This document shows, in pieces, positions 34,348-42,773 of a stretch of DNA of 64,000 bases. Below the pieces are notes generated by a model that saw only the letters and a list, made by a program, of their open reading frames with translations, ran no database searches and was not told the DNA's origin. Within the stretch, counting starts at the first letter, position 1; each line of letters opens with the position of its first letter. The DNA lies in assembly GCF_901827205.1 (NCBI RefSeq), contig NZ_LR594675.1, positions 62,001 through 126,000 on the forward strand, given 5' to 3'. Made by a program: the position numbers and the translations under genes. Source of the stretch: Variovorax sp. PBS-H4. GTDB lineage: Bacteria > Pseudomonadota > Gammaproteobacteria > Burkholderiales > Burkholderiaceae_C.

Positions 34348-35895
34348 TCATGATCTCTCCCGCTCGCGCAGCCGGAAGCGCTGGATCTTGCCGGTGGCCG
34401 TCTTCGGCAGCTCCTCCACGAACTCGATGAAGCGCGGGTATTTGTACGGTGCGAGGCGCTCCTTCACGAAGGCCTTGAGTTCCTCGTCCGTCACGTGCTG
34501 GCCCGCCTTGCGCACCACGTAGGCCTTGGTCTTGGTCAGCCCGTCGGCGTCTTCCTTGCCGATCACCGCGGCCTCGAGCACGGCGGGGTGCTGCATCAGC
34601 GTGGCCTCGACCTCGAAGGGCGAGACGTAGATGCCGCTGACCTTGAGCATGTCGTCGCTGCGGCCCGCATAGGTGTAGTAGCCGTCGGCGTCGCGCGAGT
34701 ACTTGTCGCCGCTCTTGGTCCAGCCTTCGCGGAAAGTCTCGGCGCTTTTCTCGGGGTTGCCCCAGTACATCACCGCCGTGCTCGGCCCCTTGATGTAGAG
34801 GTCGCCCACCTCGCCGACGCCGACGGGCTTGCCGTCCTCGCCGCGCAGCTCGATCTCGTAGCCCTCGACCGGGCGGCCCGTGGTGCCGTAGCGGATGTCG
34901 CCGGGCCGGTTGGAGATGAAGATGTGCAGCATCTCGGTGGAGCCGATGCCGTCGATGATCTCGCAGCCGAAGTGCTGCTTGAAGCGCTGCGCCAGCTCGC
35001 CCGGCAGCGCCTCGCCGGCCGAGGAGCACATGCGCAGCGACACCTGCTCGCGCGCCGGCAGGCTGGGGGAAGCGAGCATGCCGGCGAAGCCGGTCGGGGC
35101 GCCGAAGAAGACGGTGGGCTTGTGCTCGGAGGTCCAGCGCTTGAAGGTCGCATCGGGCGTCGGCCGCTCCGCCATCAGCAGCACGGTCGCGCCCACCGAC
35201 AGCGGGAAGGTCAGCCCGTTGCCCAGCCCGTAGGCAAAGTAGAGCTTGGCCGCAGAGAAGCAGACGTCGTCTTCGGTCAGTCCCAGCACCGGCTTGCCGT
35301 AGAGCTCGGCCGTCCACCACGGGTTGCCGTGCGTATGCACCGTGCCCTTGGGCTTGCCGGTGGAGCCGGAGGAGTAGAGCCAGAAGGCATGGTCCTGCGG
35401 CGTAGTCGCGGCAGGCTCCGCCAGCGGTTCGTGCGCGGCGAGCGCCGCCTCGAATTCCTGCGCGCCCTCGGGCACCGCGCCGGCAGGCTGCGACACGAAC
35501 AGTGCCTTGAGCGCATGCGAGCCCTTGCGTTGCGCATCCTGCAGCACCGGCAGCAGCGCGCCCGACACCAGCGCGGCCTTGGCGTCGCTGTTGGCCAGCA
35601 TGTAGGCGTAGTCGTCAGAAGTCAGCAGCGTGTTGACGGCCACGGGCACGATGCCGGCATAGAGGCTGCCGAGAAAGCTCACCGGCCAGTCGCTGCTGTC
35701 GTGCATCAGCAGCAGCACGCGGTCTGCAGGCTTCACGCCCGCGGCGAGCAGCGCAGCGGCAAGCCGGCGCGCGCGCTCTTCCAGCTGGCCGTAGGGCAGG
35801 GCGCCGCGGTCGTCGACGTACGCGATCTTCTGCGCGCGGCCGCGGTTGAGGGCGAACAGGTGTTCGGCGAAATTGAATCGGGCGGGCAGGCTCAT
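34348..35895 (-). CDS. bclA: Benzoate--CoA ligase
   Basis: This is a 515-residue ANL ligase that converts benzoate, CoA and ATP to benzoyl-CoA, AMP and pyrophosphate, the entry step of the box pathway. It starts SLPARFNFAEHLFALN, typical of the benzoate-CoA ligase family. It has the phosphate loop LYSSGSTGKPKGTVHTH, IDGIGSTEMLHIFISN, hinge YAGRSDDMLKVSG, and the catalytic Lys in TATGKIQRFRLRE. The length is typical. It lies between boxD and the hydrolase gene in the leftward operon, with promoter far upstream before the DUF4863 gene. Confidence 0.93.
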   Translation of the reverse strand: MSLPARFNFAEHLFALNRGRAQKIAYVDDRGALPYGQLEERARRLAAALLAAGVKPADRVLLLMHDSSDWPVSFLGSLYAGIVPVAVNTLLTSDDYAYMLANSDAKAALVSGALLPVLQDAQRKGSHALKALFVSQPAGAVPEGAQEFEAALAAHEPLAEPAATTPQDHAFWLYSSGSTGKPKGTVHTHGNPWWTAELYGKPVLGLTEDDVCFSAAKLYFAYGLGNGLTFPLSVGATVLLMAERPTPDATFKRWTSEHKPTVFFGAPTGFAGMLASPSLPAREQVSLRMCSSAGEALPGELAQRFKQHFGCEIIDGIGSTEMLHIFISNRPGDIRYGTTGRPVEGYEIELRGEDGKPVGVGEVGDLYIKGPSTAVMYWGNPEKSAETFREGWTKSGDKYSRDADGYYTYAGRSDDMLKVSGIYVSPFEVEATLMQHPAVLEAAVIGKEDADGLTKTKAYVVRKAGQHVTDEELKAFVKERLAPYKYPRFIEFVEELPKTATGKIQRFRLRERERS

Positions 35896-35926
35896 CGTGT
35901 TCTCTCCTCAAGTCCTGTGTTCTGGA

Positions 35927-37489
35927 TCAAGCCTGGGGTTGCAAGCCCAACTGCGCCAGCACGCCGGGGCTGGCCTGGATGGCGGCGCGGCGGTGATAGA
36001 AGTCGAGCGCGCGCAGCCCGCCCAGCTCGGCGCCGCCGCCCGCGCGGCCCGGACCGCCGTGCATCGAATGCGGCATCACGTTGCCATGGCCGGTGTGGGC
36101 CTGCGCCACGTCCGGCGTGATCACATGCACGCGGCCGTGGCTGGCGGCCAGCTGCACCGCGGCCTGGCCCAGCGTGGCTTCGTCGGCGCCATAGAGCGAG
36201 GTCACCAGCGAACCGTGGCCGCGATGCGCGAGCGCGACCGCGTGGTCGAGGTCGCGATAGGGCAGCAAGGTGGCGACCGGGCCGAAGACCTCCACGTCGT
36301 GCACCTGCTGCGCTGCATCGGCATCGCGCGCGCCCAGCAGCACCGGGCCGATGCAGGCCGCCACCGCGGGATCGGCATCGACCAGTGGCGCCTGGCTGCC
36401 GTCGTACAACACGCCGGCCTGGGCCTTGAGGGCGTCCAGGCCCTCGCGCACCGCGTTCAGCTGCGCGCGGCTCACCAGCGAGCCCATGCGCACGGACTCG
36501 TTGCGGGGATTGCCGACGGTGATTCCGGCGAGCTTCGCGCCGATCGCCTCGGCCGCTGCGTCGTACAAGGCCTGAGGCACCAGCACGCGGCGGATCGCGG
36601 TGCATTTCTGGCCCGCCTTGACCGTCATCTCGCGCACCACCTCGCGCACCAGCAGCTTGAAGGCCTCGCTGTCGGGCGCGGCGTCGGGCAGCAGCAGGGC
36701 GGAGTTGAGGCTGTCGGCCTCGATGTTCACGCGCACGGAGCGCTGCGCCACCGCGGGATGCGACCGGATCACCGCGCCGGTATCGGCCGAGCCGGTGAAG
36801 GAGACCAGGTCGAAGCCCTGCAGCTGGTCCATCAGCCCCGCCGAACTGCCGCAGACGATCGACAGCGCGCCGGCCGGCAGCACGCCGGCCTCGACCACGT
36901 CGCGCACCATGCGCTGGGTGAGCCAGGCGGTGGCCGTGGCGGGCTTCACGATCACCGGCACGCCGGAGAGCAGCGCGGGTGCCGCCTTCTCCCACAGGCC
37001 CCACGACGGAAAGTTGAAGGCGTTGATGAAGAGGGCGACGCCGCGCGTCGGCACCTGCAGGTGCTGCGACTGGAACACGGGCTCCTTGCCCAGCTTGACC
37101 GCGTCGCCGTCGCGCAGCGCATGCACGTCGCCCAGTGCATCGCCCCACTTGGCGTACTGGCCGACCGTGAAGATCGCGCCGTCGATGTCCACGGCGGAAT
37201 CGTTCTTCACCGTGCCGGCGTTGGCGGTGGCGATCTCGTAATAGGCATCGCGGTTGGCCTGCAGCACCTTCACGACCGCGGCCAGCAGGCCGGCGCGCTG
37301 CCGGTACGTCAGCGCACGCAGGGCCGCGCCGCCGGTTTCACGCGCGAAGCCGAAGGCCTCTGCCAGGTCCAGCCCGCCCGCGTCGACGCGAACCAGCTCG
37401 GTGCCCAGCACCGGATCGAAGAGCGGCGTTCCGGCGCCGTTGCCCGCCTGCCAGCGGCCGGCGACATAGTTGGAAAGAAGTTCGGGCAT
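35927..37489 (-). CDS. boxD: 3,4-dehydroadipyl-CoA semialdehyde dehydrogenase
   Basis: This is a 520-residue aldehyde dehydrogenase resembling the PaaZ N-terminal domain and BoxD. It oxidises 3,4-dehydroadipyl-CoA semialdehyde, the BoxC product, with NADP+. It has NAFNFPSWGLWEKAAPALL, LVSFTGSADTGAVIR (glycine motif), the catalytic Cys in TVKAGQKCTAIRRVL, and GNVMPHSMHGGPGRAGGG near the end. I prefer ATG 37489, preceded by GGAG at suitable spacing; ATG 37510 would add MNTGVND. One copy of the ~90-bp repeat lies just upstream, between this gene and the DUF4863 gene. Confidence 0.92.
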   Translation of the reverse strand: MPELLSNYVAGRWQAGNGAGTPLFDPVLGTELVRVDAGGLDLAEAFGFARETGGAALRALTYRQRAGLLAAVVKVLQANRDAYYEIATANAGTVKNDSAVDIDGAIFTVGQYAKWGDALGDVHALRDGDAVKLGKEPVFQSQHLQVPTRGVALFINAFNFPSWGLWEKAAPALLSGVPVIVKPATATAWLTQRMVRDVVEAGVLPAGALSIVCGSSAGLMDQLQGFDLVSFTGSADTGAVIRSHPAVAQRSVRVNIEADSLNSALLLPDAAPDSEAFKLLVREVVREMTVKAGQKCTAIRRVLVPQALYDAAAEAIGAKLAGITVGNPRNESVRMGSLVSRAQLNAVREGLDALKAQAGVLYDGSQAPLVDADPAVAACIGPVLLGARDADAAQQVHDVEVFGPVATLLPYRDLDHAVALAHRGHGSLVTSLYGADEATLGQAAVQLAASHGRVHVITPDVAQAHTGHGNVMPHSMHGGPGRAGGGAELGGLRALDFYHRRAAIQASPGVLAQLGLQPQA

Positions 37490-37511
37490 GTCATTGACTC
37501 CGGTATTCATT

Positions 37512-37602
37512 CGGGGAACACCGCGGAGCCGGCTTTGCCGGGCCGCTGGTGTTGCCCCCGGTGAGGGGGTGGGCGGCTACACGAAGTGAGCCAACCTGGG
37601 GG
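37512..37602 (-). repeat. ~90-bp intergenic repeat, copy A (inverted)
   Basis: This element reads, in reverse, as CCCCCAGGTTGGCTCACTTCGTG, then a GCCGCCCACCCCCTCACCGGGGGCAACACCAGCGG-type core, ending CCGCGGTGTTCCCCG. Copies occur at 40998-41088 and 42596-42688 in the opposite orientation. Each lies in a gene junction of the benzoate cluster. The CACCCCCT/GGGGGCAAC core can form a hairpin, so it may act in RNA processing or attenuation; that is inference. Confidence 0.75.
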
Positions 37603-37608
37603 AGAGCG

Positions 37609-38073
37609 TCATTTATTGAATTGAATTTGTCCCTCGGGCAGGAGATAGAGCACGAGGGCGCGTCCCTGAGCGACGGTCGGGTGATGCGCAGATCCCGGCG
37701 GGTAGACGCACCAGCCCGCCGTCCGGCCGTCGAAGGTCGCGTCGCCTTCCAGCGGCATGATGAGGTCGACCTCGCCGTTCGGATGCGTGTGGTGCGGCCC
37801 CTCGATGTCCTTCATGTCCACCACATCGACCGAGAAGCGGTGCAGCTCGTCGGCCGCCTTGAACACGCGGCCGTACTTGATGCCGCCCCCCTCGCGGTCG
37901 CACAGCCAGCCTTCGGCAACGCCGTCGATGCAGGCCTGCTTCAGCTGCTCGTAGCTCTCGCTGCCCACGCCATGCACGGTGTTGAGCCAGCGGTCGAGCT
38001 CGGCATCGAGCGGCCGGCCGGCGATTTGCGAGGTCACGTCGGCGACGATCTGGTGGAAGCTTTCCTTGGACAT
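37609..38073 (-). CDS. DUF4863 family cupin-like protein
   Basis: This is a 154-residue protein with the segments HHTHPNGEVDLIMPLEG and GWCVYPPGSAHHPTV, which form a cupin-like metal-binding arrangement (His-rich first motif, PxxxxH second). The N-terminal ~60 residues are helical. Family members are found with box benzoate genes, but their activity is unknown to me. It is the first gene of the leftward benzoate operon, 80 bases from a strong promoter match. The start is ATG 38073; the long frame upstream is antisense to boxR. Confidence 0.85.
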   Translation of the reverse strand: MSKESFHQIVADVTSQIAGRPLDAELDRWLNTVHGVGSESYEQLKQACIDGVAEGWLCDREGGGIKYGRVFKAADELHRFSVDVVDMKDIEGPHHTHPNGEVDLIMPLEGDATFDGRTAGWCVYPPGSAHHPTVAQGRALVLYLLPEGQIQFNK

Positions 38074-38129
38074 CGTGGTGGGCTCATTCAGGGTGGGAAG
38101 GAAAACGAAACTTGCGGCAAACGGCTGCG

Positions 38130-38149
38130 TGCAGTATCTTGCCTGTGCA
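38130..38149. promoter_or_regulatory. Possible BoxR site: TGCA-N12-TGCA
   Basis: Two TGCA tetramers separated by 12 bases lie just downstream of the -10 box of the leftward benzoate promoter, with a third TGCA at 38191-38194 upstream of its -35 box. BoxR/BzdR proteins recognise TGCA repeats, so this is a candidate operator at the transcription start region. Confidence 0.5.
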
Positions 38150-38152
38150 TGA

Positions 38153-38181
38153 ACCATAAGCACTGACCCCGTAGGTGTCAA
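38153..38181 (-). promoter_or_regulatory. Promoter of the leftward benzoate operon
   Basis: On the minus strand, TTGACA (38181-38176) and TATGGT (38158-38153) are separated by exactly 17 bases, a very good sigma-70 match. It would drive the DUF4863, boxD, bclA, hydrolase and liv genes. TGCA motifs flank it on both sides, suggesting repression by BoxR in the absence of benzoyl-CoA. Confidence 0.7.
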
Positions 38182-38244
38182 GCAATATAGTGCATCTTTG
38201 GTGTTTACCCGAATACGACCGGACCGCGCAGCGGAAGGAACGAC

Positions 38245-39171
38245 ATGAATGACCGAGCCGAGGCGGTGCTGAGCGCATCCGCCGATGCGGCCCCGCAAGC
38301 CGAGGAAGCGAAGAACCCGCTGTTGGTGGCCTTGGGGGAACGCGTACGCAACCTGCGTGCGCGCCGGGGCCTCACGCGCAAGGCGGTGGCGCAGGCAGCC
38401 GAGGTGTCGGAGCGCCACCTGGCCAATCTCGAATACGGCATCGGCAATGCCTCCATCCTGGTGCTGCAGCAAGTGGCGACCGCGCTGCATTGCTCGCTGG
38501 CAGAGCTGGTGGGCGACGTGACGACCAGCTCGCCCGAATGGCTGCTCATCCGCGAGCTGCTGGAGCGCCGCGGCGAGGCCGACCTGCGGCGCGCCCGCAT
38601 CGCCCTGGGCGAACTGCTGGGCACCGCGGCCGGCGACCCCGCCCGCCATCGCCGCATCGCGCTGGTCGGTCTGCGCGGTGCGGGCAAATCGACCCTCGGC
38701 CAGATGCTCGCGGACGATCTCGACGTGCCCTTCATCGAGCTGAGCCGCGAGATCGAGAAGCTCGCCGGCTGCAGCGTGCGCGAGATCCACGACCTCTACG
38801 GCACCAACGCCTACCGCCGCTACGAGCGCCGGGCGCTGGAAGAGGCGATCCAGATCTACAGCGAGGTGGTGATCGCCACGCCCGGCGGCATCGTCTCCGA
38901 CCCCGCCACCTTCAACGAGCTGCTGTCGCACTGCACCACCGTCTGGCTCCAGGCTGCGCCCGAGGAGCACATGGGCCGCGTCGCCGCGCAGGGCGACACG
39001 CGCCCGATGGCGGCCAGCAAGGAAGCCATGGACGACCTGCGCCGCATCCTCGCCGGCCGGGCGGCCTTCTATTCCAAGGCCGACCTCAGCGTGGACACCG
39101 GCGGGCAGGACCTGGCGCAGAGTTTCCATGCCCTGCGCACGACGGTGCGGGAGGCGATGAGCCGGGGCTGA
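38245..39171 (+). CDS. boxR: BoxR, benzoyl-CoA-responsive repressor
   Basis: This is a 308-residue regulator that joins an XRE-type HTH (about 27-90, LTRKAVAQAAEVSERHLANL) to a shikimate-kinase-like domain (about 130-305) with Walker A GLRGAGKST (142-150). In BoxR/BzdR proteins the kinase-like domain senses benzoyl-CoA and releases the DNA, so it links box gene expression to the first pathway intermediate. GGAAGGAA precedes the ATG. It lies between the leftward operon and boxC and is divergent from the former. TGCA repeats on both flanks are its probable targets. Confidence 0.93.
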   Translation: MNDRAEAVLSASADAAPQAEEAKNPLLVALGERVRNLRARRGLTRKAVAQAAEVSERHLANLEYGIGNASILVLQQVATALHCSLAELVGDVTTSSPEWLLIRELLERRGEADLRRARIALGELLGTAAGDPARHRRIALVGLRGAGKSTLGQMLADDLDVPFIELSREIEKLAGCSVREIHDLYGTNAYRRYERRALEEAIQIYSEVVIATPGGIVSDPATFNELLSHCTTVWLQAAPEEHMGRVAAQGDTRPMAASKEAMDDLRRILAGRAAFYSKADLSVDTGGQDLAQSFHALRTTVREAMSRG

Positions 39172-39224
39172 AAGGCCAGGGCGCCGGCGTAATCGGACTA
39201 CTTTGTAAAAAAGTCGCCAGCAAC

Positions 39225-39253
39225 TTGACTCGCCTGCAAACATGCATGATGAT
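39225..39253 (+). promoter_or_regulatory. Putative boxC promoter
   Basis: TTGACT (39225-39230) and GATGAT (39248-39253) are spaced by 17 bases upstream of boxC. The -35 is good and the -10 weak. The -10 lies inside a TGCA-N6-TGCA operator, which fits a repressible promoter. Confidence 0.55.
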
Positions 39254-39256
39254 GCA
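39243..39256. promoter_or_regulatory. BoxR operator: TGCA-N6-TGCA
   Basis: TGCATGATGATGCA is an exact TGCA-N6-TGCA, the motif described for BzdR/BoxR binding, and overlaps the -10 element of the boxC promoter. Extra TGCA tetramers occur at 39235-39238 and 39276-39279. Occupancy here would block RNA polymerase until benzoyl-CoA accumulates. Confidence 0.75.
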
Positions 39257-39318
39257 TGTCGCGCTGACCGCTAACTGCACTATTGTTCATTGACCCCAGG
39301 CACCCAGGAGACCGCGAC

Positions 39319-40989
39319 ATGACCGAGACCGCTGCCCACCCCGCCCACGTCGACTACCGCACCGACCCGACCCAATACCGCCACTGGAAGCTCAGCGTCG
39401 AGGGCTCCGTGGCCCGCCTGTCGCTGGACATCGCGGAAGACGGCGGCATCCGCCCCGGCTACAAACTCAAGCTCAACAGCTACGACCTGGGCGTGGACAT
39501 CGAGCTGCACGACGCGCTCAACCGCGTGCGCTTCGAACATCCGCAAGTGCGCTCGGTCATCGTCACCAGCGCCAAGGACCGCATCTTCTGCTCCGGCGCC
39601 AACATCTTCATGCTGGGTGTCTCCAGCCACGCCTGGAAGGTGAACTTCTGCAAGTTCACCAACGAGACGCGCAACGGCATCGAAGACTCGTCGAAGCACT
39701 CGGGCCTCAAGTTCATCGCCGCCGTCAACGGCGCCTGCGCGGGCGGCGGCTACGAGCTGGCGCTGGCCTGCGACGAGATCGTGCTGGTGGACGACCGCTC
39801 CTCTTCCGTCTCGCTGCCCGAGGTGCCGCTGCTGGGCGTGCTGCCCGGCACCGGCGGCCTGACCCGCGTCACCGACAAGCGCCACGTGCGCCATGACCTG
39901 GCCGACATCTTCTGCACCAGCGTCGAAGGCGTGCGCGGGCAGCGTGCGGTCGAATGGCGCCTGGTCGATGCCATCGCCAAGCCCGCGCAGTTCGGCGCCG
40001 CCGTGCAGGAACGCGCCGCCAAGCTGGCCGAGGCCAGCGAGCGCCCGGCCGACGCCAAGGGCGTGACCCTGACCCGCATCGAGCGCGAGGACGGCCCCGA
40101 CAGCATCCGTTATGAGTTCGTCACGGTCGAGATCGACCGCGCCCGCCGCACCGCCACCTTGACCGTCAAGGCACCGAGCGGCGCGCAGCCCACCGACATC
40201 GCCGCCATCGAGGCCGCGGGCGCCGCCTGGTGGCCGCTCGCGATGGCCCGCCAGCTCGACGACGCCATCCTCAACCTGCGCACCAACGAGCTCGACATCG
40301 GCACCTGGCTGCTCAAGACCGAGGGCGATGCCCAGGCCGTGCTCGCCAGCGACCAGACCCTGCTCGGGAACAAGGACCACTGGCTGGTTCGCGAGACCAT
40401 CGGTGCGCTGCGCCGCACACTGGCGCGCCTGGACGTCTCCTCGCGCAGCCTGTTCGCGCTGATCGAGTCCGGCTCATGCTTCGCAGGCACGTTGGCAGAG
40501 CTGGCCTTTGCCGCCGACCGCGCCTACATGCTGGCCCTGCCCGACGCGTCCGAGCAGGCACCCAAGCTGGTGCTGGACGAGTTCAACTTCGGCTTCTTCC
40601 CGATGGTGAATGACCAGAGCCGCCTGCAGCGCCGCTTCTATGAAGAGACCGCGCCGCTCGAGGCCGCCCGCGCTGCCGCCGGCAAGCCGCTCGATGCCGA
40701 CGAAGCGCTCAAGCTCGGCCTGGTCACCGCCGCGCCCGACGACATCGACTGGGACGACGAGATCCGCATCGCCATCGAGGAGCGCGCCGCCATGTCGCCC
40801 GATGCGCTCACCGGGCTCGAGGCCAACCTGCGCTTCGCCAGCCAGGAAAACATGCTGACCCGCATCTTCGGCCGGCTCACCGCCTGGCAGAACTGGATCT
40901 TCAACCGCCCGAACGCCGTCGGCGAGAAGGGCGCGCTGAAGGTCTACGGCACCGGCGAGAAAGCCGGCTTCGACCTCAACCGCGTGTGA
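39319..40989 (+). CDS. boxC: Benzoyl-CoA-dihydrodiol lyase
   Basis: This is a 556-residue enzyme of the crotonase superfamily that opens the ring of 2,3-epoxybenzoyl-CoA hydrolytically, releasing formate and 3,4-dehydroadipyl-CoA semialdehyde. Two crotonase-like halves are visible: RIFCSGANIFMLG and NGACAGGGYELALACDEIVL in the first, and ALIESGSCFAGTLAELAFAA in the second. The length is typical of BoxC. AGGAG lies 8 bases before ATG 39319; the frame's earlier ATG at 39283 lies without a ribosome-binding site in the operator region. It is the first gene of the boxCBA unit. Confidence 0.95.
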   Translation: MTETAAHPAHVDYRTDPTQYRHWKLSVEGSVARLSLDIAEDGGIRPGYKLKLNSYDLGVDIELHDALNRVRFEHPQVRSVIVTSAKDRIFCSGANIFMLGVSSHAWKVNFCKFTNETRNGIEDSSKHSGLKFIAAVNGACAGGGYELALACDEIVLVDDRSSSVSLPEVPLLGVLPGTGGLTRVTDKRHVRHDLADIFCTSVEGVRGQRAVEWRLVDAIAKPAQFGAAVQERAAKLAEASERPADAKGVTLTRIEREDGPDSIRYEFVTVEIDRARRTATLTVKAPSGAQPTDIAAIEAAGAAWWPLAMARQLDDAILNLRTNELDIGTWLLKTEGDAQAVLASDQTLLGNKDHWLVRETIGALRRTLARLDVSSRSLFALIESGSCFAGTLAELAFAADRAYMLALPDASEQAPKLVLDEFNFGFFPMVNDQSRLQRRFYEETAPLEAARAAAGKPLDADEALKLGLVTAAPDDIDWDDEIRIAIEERAAMSPDALTGLEANLRFASQENMLTRIFGRLTAWQNWIFNRPNAVGEKGALKVYGTGEKAGFDLNRV

Positions 40990-40997
40990 CCAAGACC

Positions 40998-41088
40998 ACC
41001 CCCAGGTTGGCCCACTTCGTGTGGCCGCCCACCCCCTCGCCGGGGGCAACACCAGCGGCCCGGGAAAGCCGGTTCCGCGGTGTTCCCC
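40998..41088 (+). repeat. ~90-bp intergenic repeat, copy B
   Basis: This copy lies between boxC and boxB. It begins CCACCCCCAGGTTGGCCC, continues CACTTCGTGTGGCCGCCCAC, then CCGGGGGCAACACCAGCGG, and ends GGTTCCGCGGTGTTCCCC. It is nearly identical to copy C at the next junction and to the inverted copy A upstream of boxD. Confidence 0.8.
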
Positions 41089-41158
41089 GAACAGGCTGCG
41101 CTTCGCTCGCCACGGAAGGCGATTCCAGGTTCCCGACCCCATCCGACAAAGGACTGTC

Positions 41159-42586
41159 ATGAGCACGATCAACTACAGCGAGAAGATCCCCAACAACGTC
41201 AACCTCGGCGAAGACCGCACGCTGCAGCGCGCGCTCGAAGGCTGGCAGCCCAACTTCATCAACTGGTGGGACGACGTCGGCCCGGACGACTCCACGAACT
41301 ACGAGGTCTACCTGCGCACGGCCGTCAGCGTCGACCCGCAAGGGTGGGCCCAGTTCGGCCACGTGAAGATGCGCGACTACCGTTGGGGCATCTTCCTGAA
41401 TCCCGGCGACGCCAACCGCGAGATCCACTTCGGCGACCACAAGGGCGAGAAGGCCTGGCAGGACGTGCCCGGCGAGCACCGCGCCAACCTGCGCCGCATC
41501 ATCGTCACGCAGGGCGACACCGAGCCCGCATCGGTCGAGCAGCAGCGCCATCTCGGCCTGACCTGCCCGAGCCAGTACGACCTGCGCAACCTGTTCCAGG
41601 TCAACGTCGAGGAAGGCCGCCACCTGTGGGCCATGGTCTACCTGCTGCACAAGTATTTCGGCCGCGACGGACGCGAAGAGGCCGAGGCGCTGCTGCAACG
41701 CGAGTCCGGCGACCAGGACAACCCGCGCATCCTCGGCGCCTTCAACGAGAAGACGCCGGACTGGCTGGCCTTCTTCATGTTCACCTACTTCACCGACCGT
41801 GACGGCAAGTTCCAGCTGTCGGCGCTGGCCGAGAGCGCCTTCGACCCGCTGGCGCGCACCACGAAGTTCATGCTGACCGAGGAAGCGCACCACATGTTCG
41901 TGGGCGAAAGCGGCGTCTCGCGCGTGCTCGCACGCACGGCGCAGGTGATGAACGAGCTCAAGACCGACGACCCGCAGAAGGTGCGCGCGGCCGGCGCCAT
42001 CGACCTGGGCACCATCCAGCGCTATTTGAACTTCCACTACAGCGTCACCATCGACCTGTTCGGCGCCGACCAGTCGAGCAATGCCGCCATCTTCTACAGC
42101 TCGGGCCTCAAGGGCCGCTACGAAGAAGGCAAGCGCACCGACGACCACGTGCTCAAGGGCCAGACCTACAAGGTGCTCGAGGTCCAGAACGGCCACCTGG
42201 TCGAGAAGGACGTGCCCATGCTGAACGCGCTCAACGAAGTGCTGCGCGACGACTTCATCAAGGACTCGGTGGCCGGCGTGAGCCGCTGGAACAAGGTGCT
42301 GGAGAAGGCCGGCATCCCGACCCGCCTGACGGTTCCGCACAAGGCTTTCAACCGCCAGATCGGCGCGCTGGCCGGCATCAAGATGTCGCCCGATGGCCGC
42401 GTGGTGAACGAGGCCGAGTGGGCCGCGAAGAAGAGCGAGTGGCTGCCCACGCCCGAAGACTTCGCTTTCGTGGCATCGTTGATGGGCCGCGTGGTCGACC
42501 CCGGCAAGTTCGCGGGCTGGATCGCGCCGCCGGTGATGGGCATCAACCGCCAGCCGGTGGATTTCGAATACGTCCGCTTCGCTTGA
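41159..42586 (+). CDS. boxB: Benzoyl-CoA 2,3-epoxidase, oxygenase component
   Basis: This is a 475-residue diiron monooxygenase component that epoxidises benzoyl-CoA at the 2,3-position, with electrons from BoxA. Iron-ligand ExxH pairs are seen in NVEEGRHLWAMVY and LTEEAHHMFVGE, and substrate-facing family stretches occur around GWQPNFINWWDDVGP. AAAGGAC precedes the ATG. Length and sequence are typical of BoxB. It lies between boxC and boxA, with repeats in both junctions, so message stability may differ between the cistrons. Confidence 0.96.
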   Translation: MSTINYSEKIPNNVNLGEDRTLQRALEGWQPNFINWWDDVGPDDSTNYEVYLRTAVSVDPQGWAQFGHVKMRDYRWGIFLNPGDANREIHFGDHKGEKAWQDVPGEHRANLRRIIVTQGDTEPASVEQQRHLGLTCPSQYDLRNLFQVNVEEGRHLWAMVYLLHKYFGRDGREEAEALLQRESGDQDNPRILGAFNEKTPDWLAFFMFTYFTDRDGKFQLSALAESAFDPLARTTKFMLTEEAHHMFVGESGVSRVLARTAQVMNELKTDDPQKVRAAGAIDLGTIQRYLNFHYSVTIDLFGADQSSNAAIFYSSGLKGRYEEGKRTDDHVLKGQTYKVLEVQNGHLVEKDVPMLNALNEVLRDDFIKDSVAGVSRWNKVLEKAGIPTRLTVPHKAFNRQIGALAGIKMSPDGRVVNEAEWAAKKSEWLPTPEDFAFVASLMGRVVDPGKFAGWIAPPVMGINRQPVDFEYVRFA

Positions 42587-42595
42587 TTGTTGCTC

Positions 42596-42688
42596 GCCCC
42601 CAGGTTGCCCGGCACTTCGTGTCCGGGCGCCCACCCCCTACCGGGGGCAACACCAGCGGGCCGGCGAAGCCGGTTCCGCGGTGTTTCA
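42596..42688 (+). repeat. ~90-bp intergenic repeat, copy C
   Basis: This copy lies between boxB and boxA, begins GCCCCCAGGTTGCCCGGCAC and ends GGTTCCGCGGTGTTTC. Compensating differences from copy B in the CGGCACTTCGTGTCCGGG arms suggest that RNA secondary structure is conserved. Confidence 0.8.
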
Positions 42689-42773
42689 CGAAGGGGCCGG
42701 CGCTTTGCGCGGCCGCGGGGCGGTACAAAGGCCTTGAACGGTGATGACCGCTTGGGCGGAAAGGAGATAAAAC

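Noticed and set aside
42596..42688. Repeat copies considered as CRISPR units
   Set aside because: Only three dispersed, ~90-bp copies in gene junctions with no regular spacers and no cas genes.
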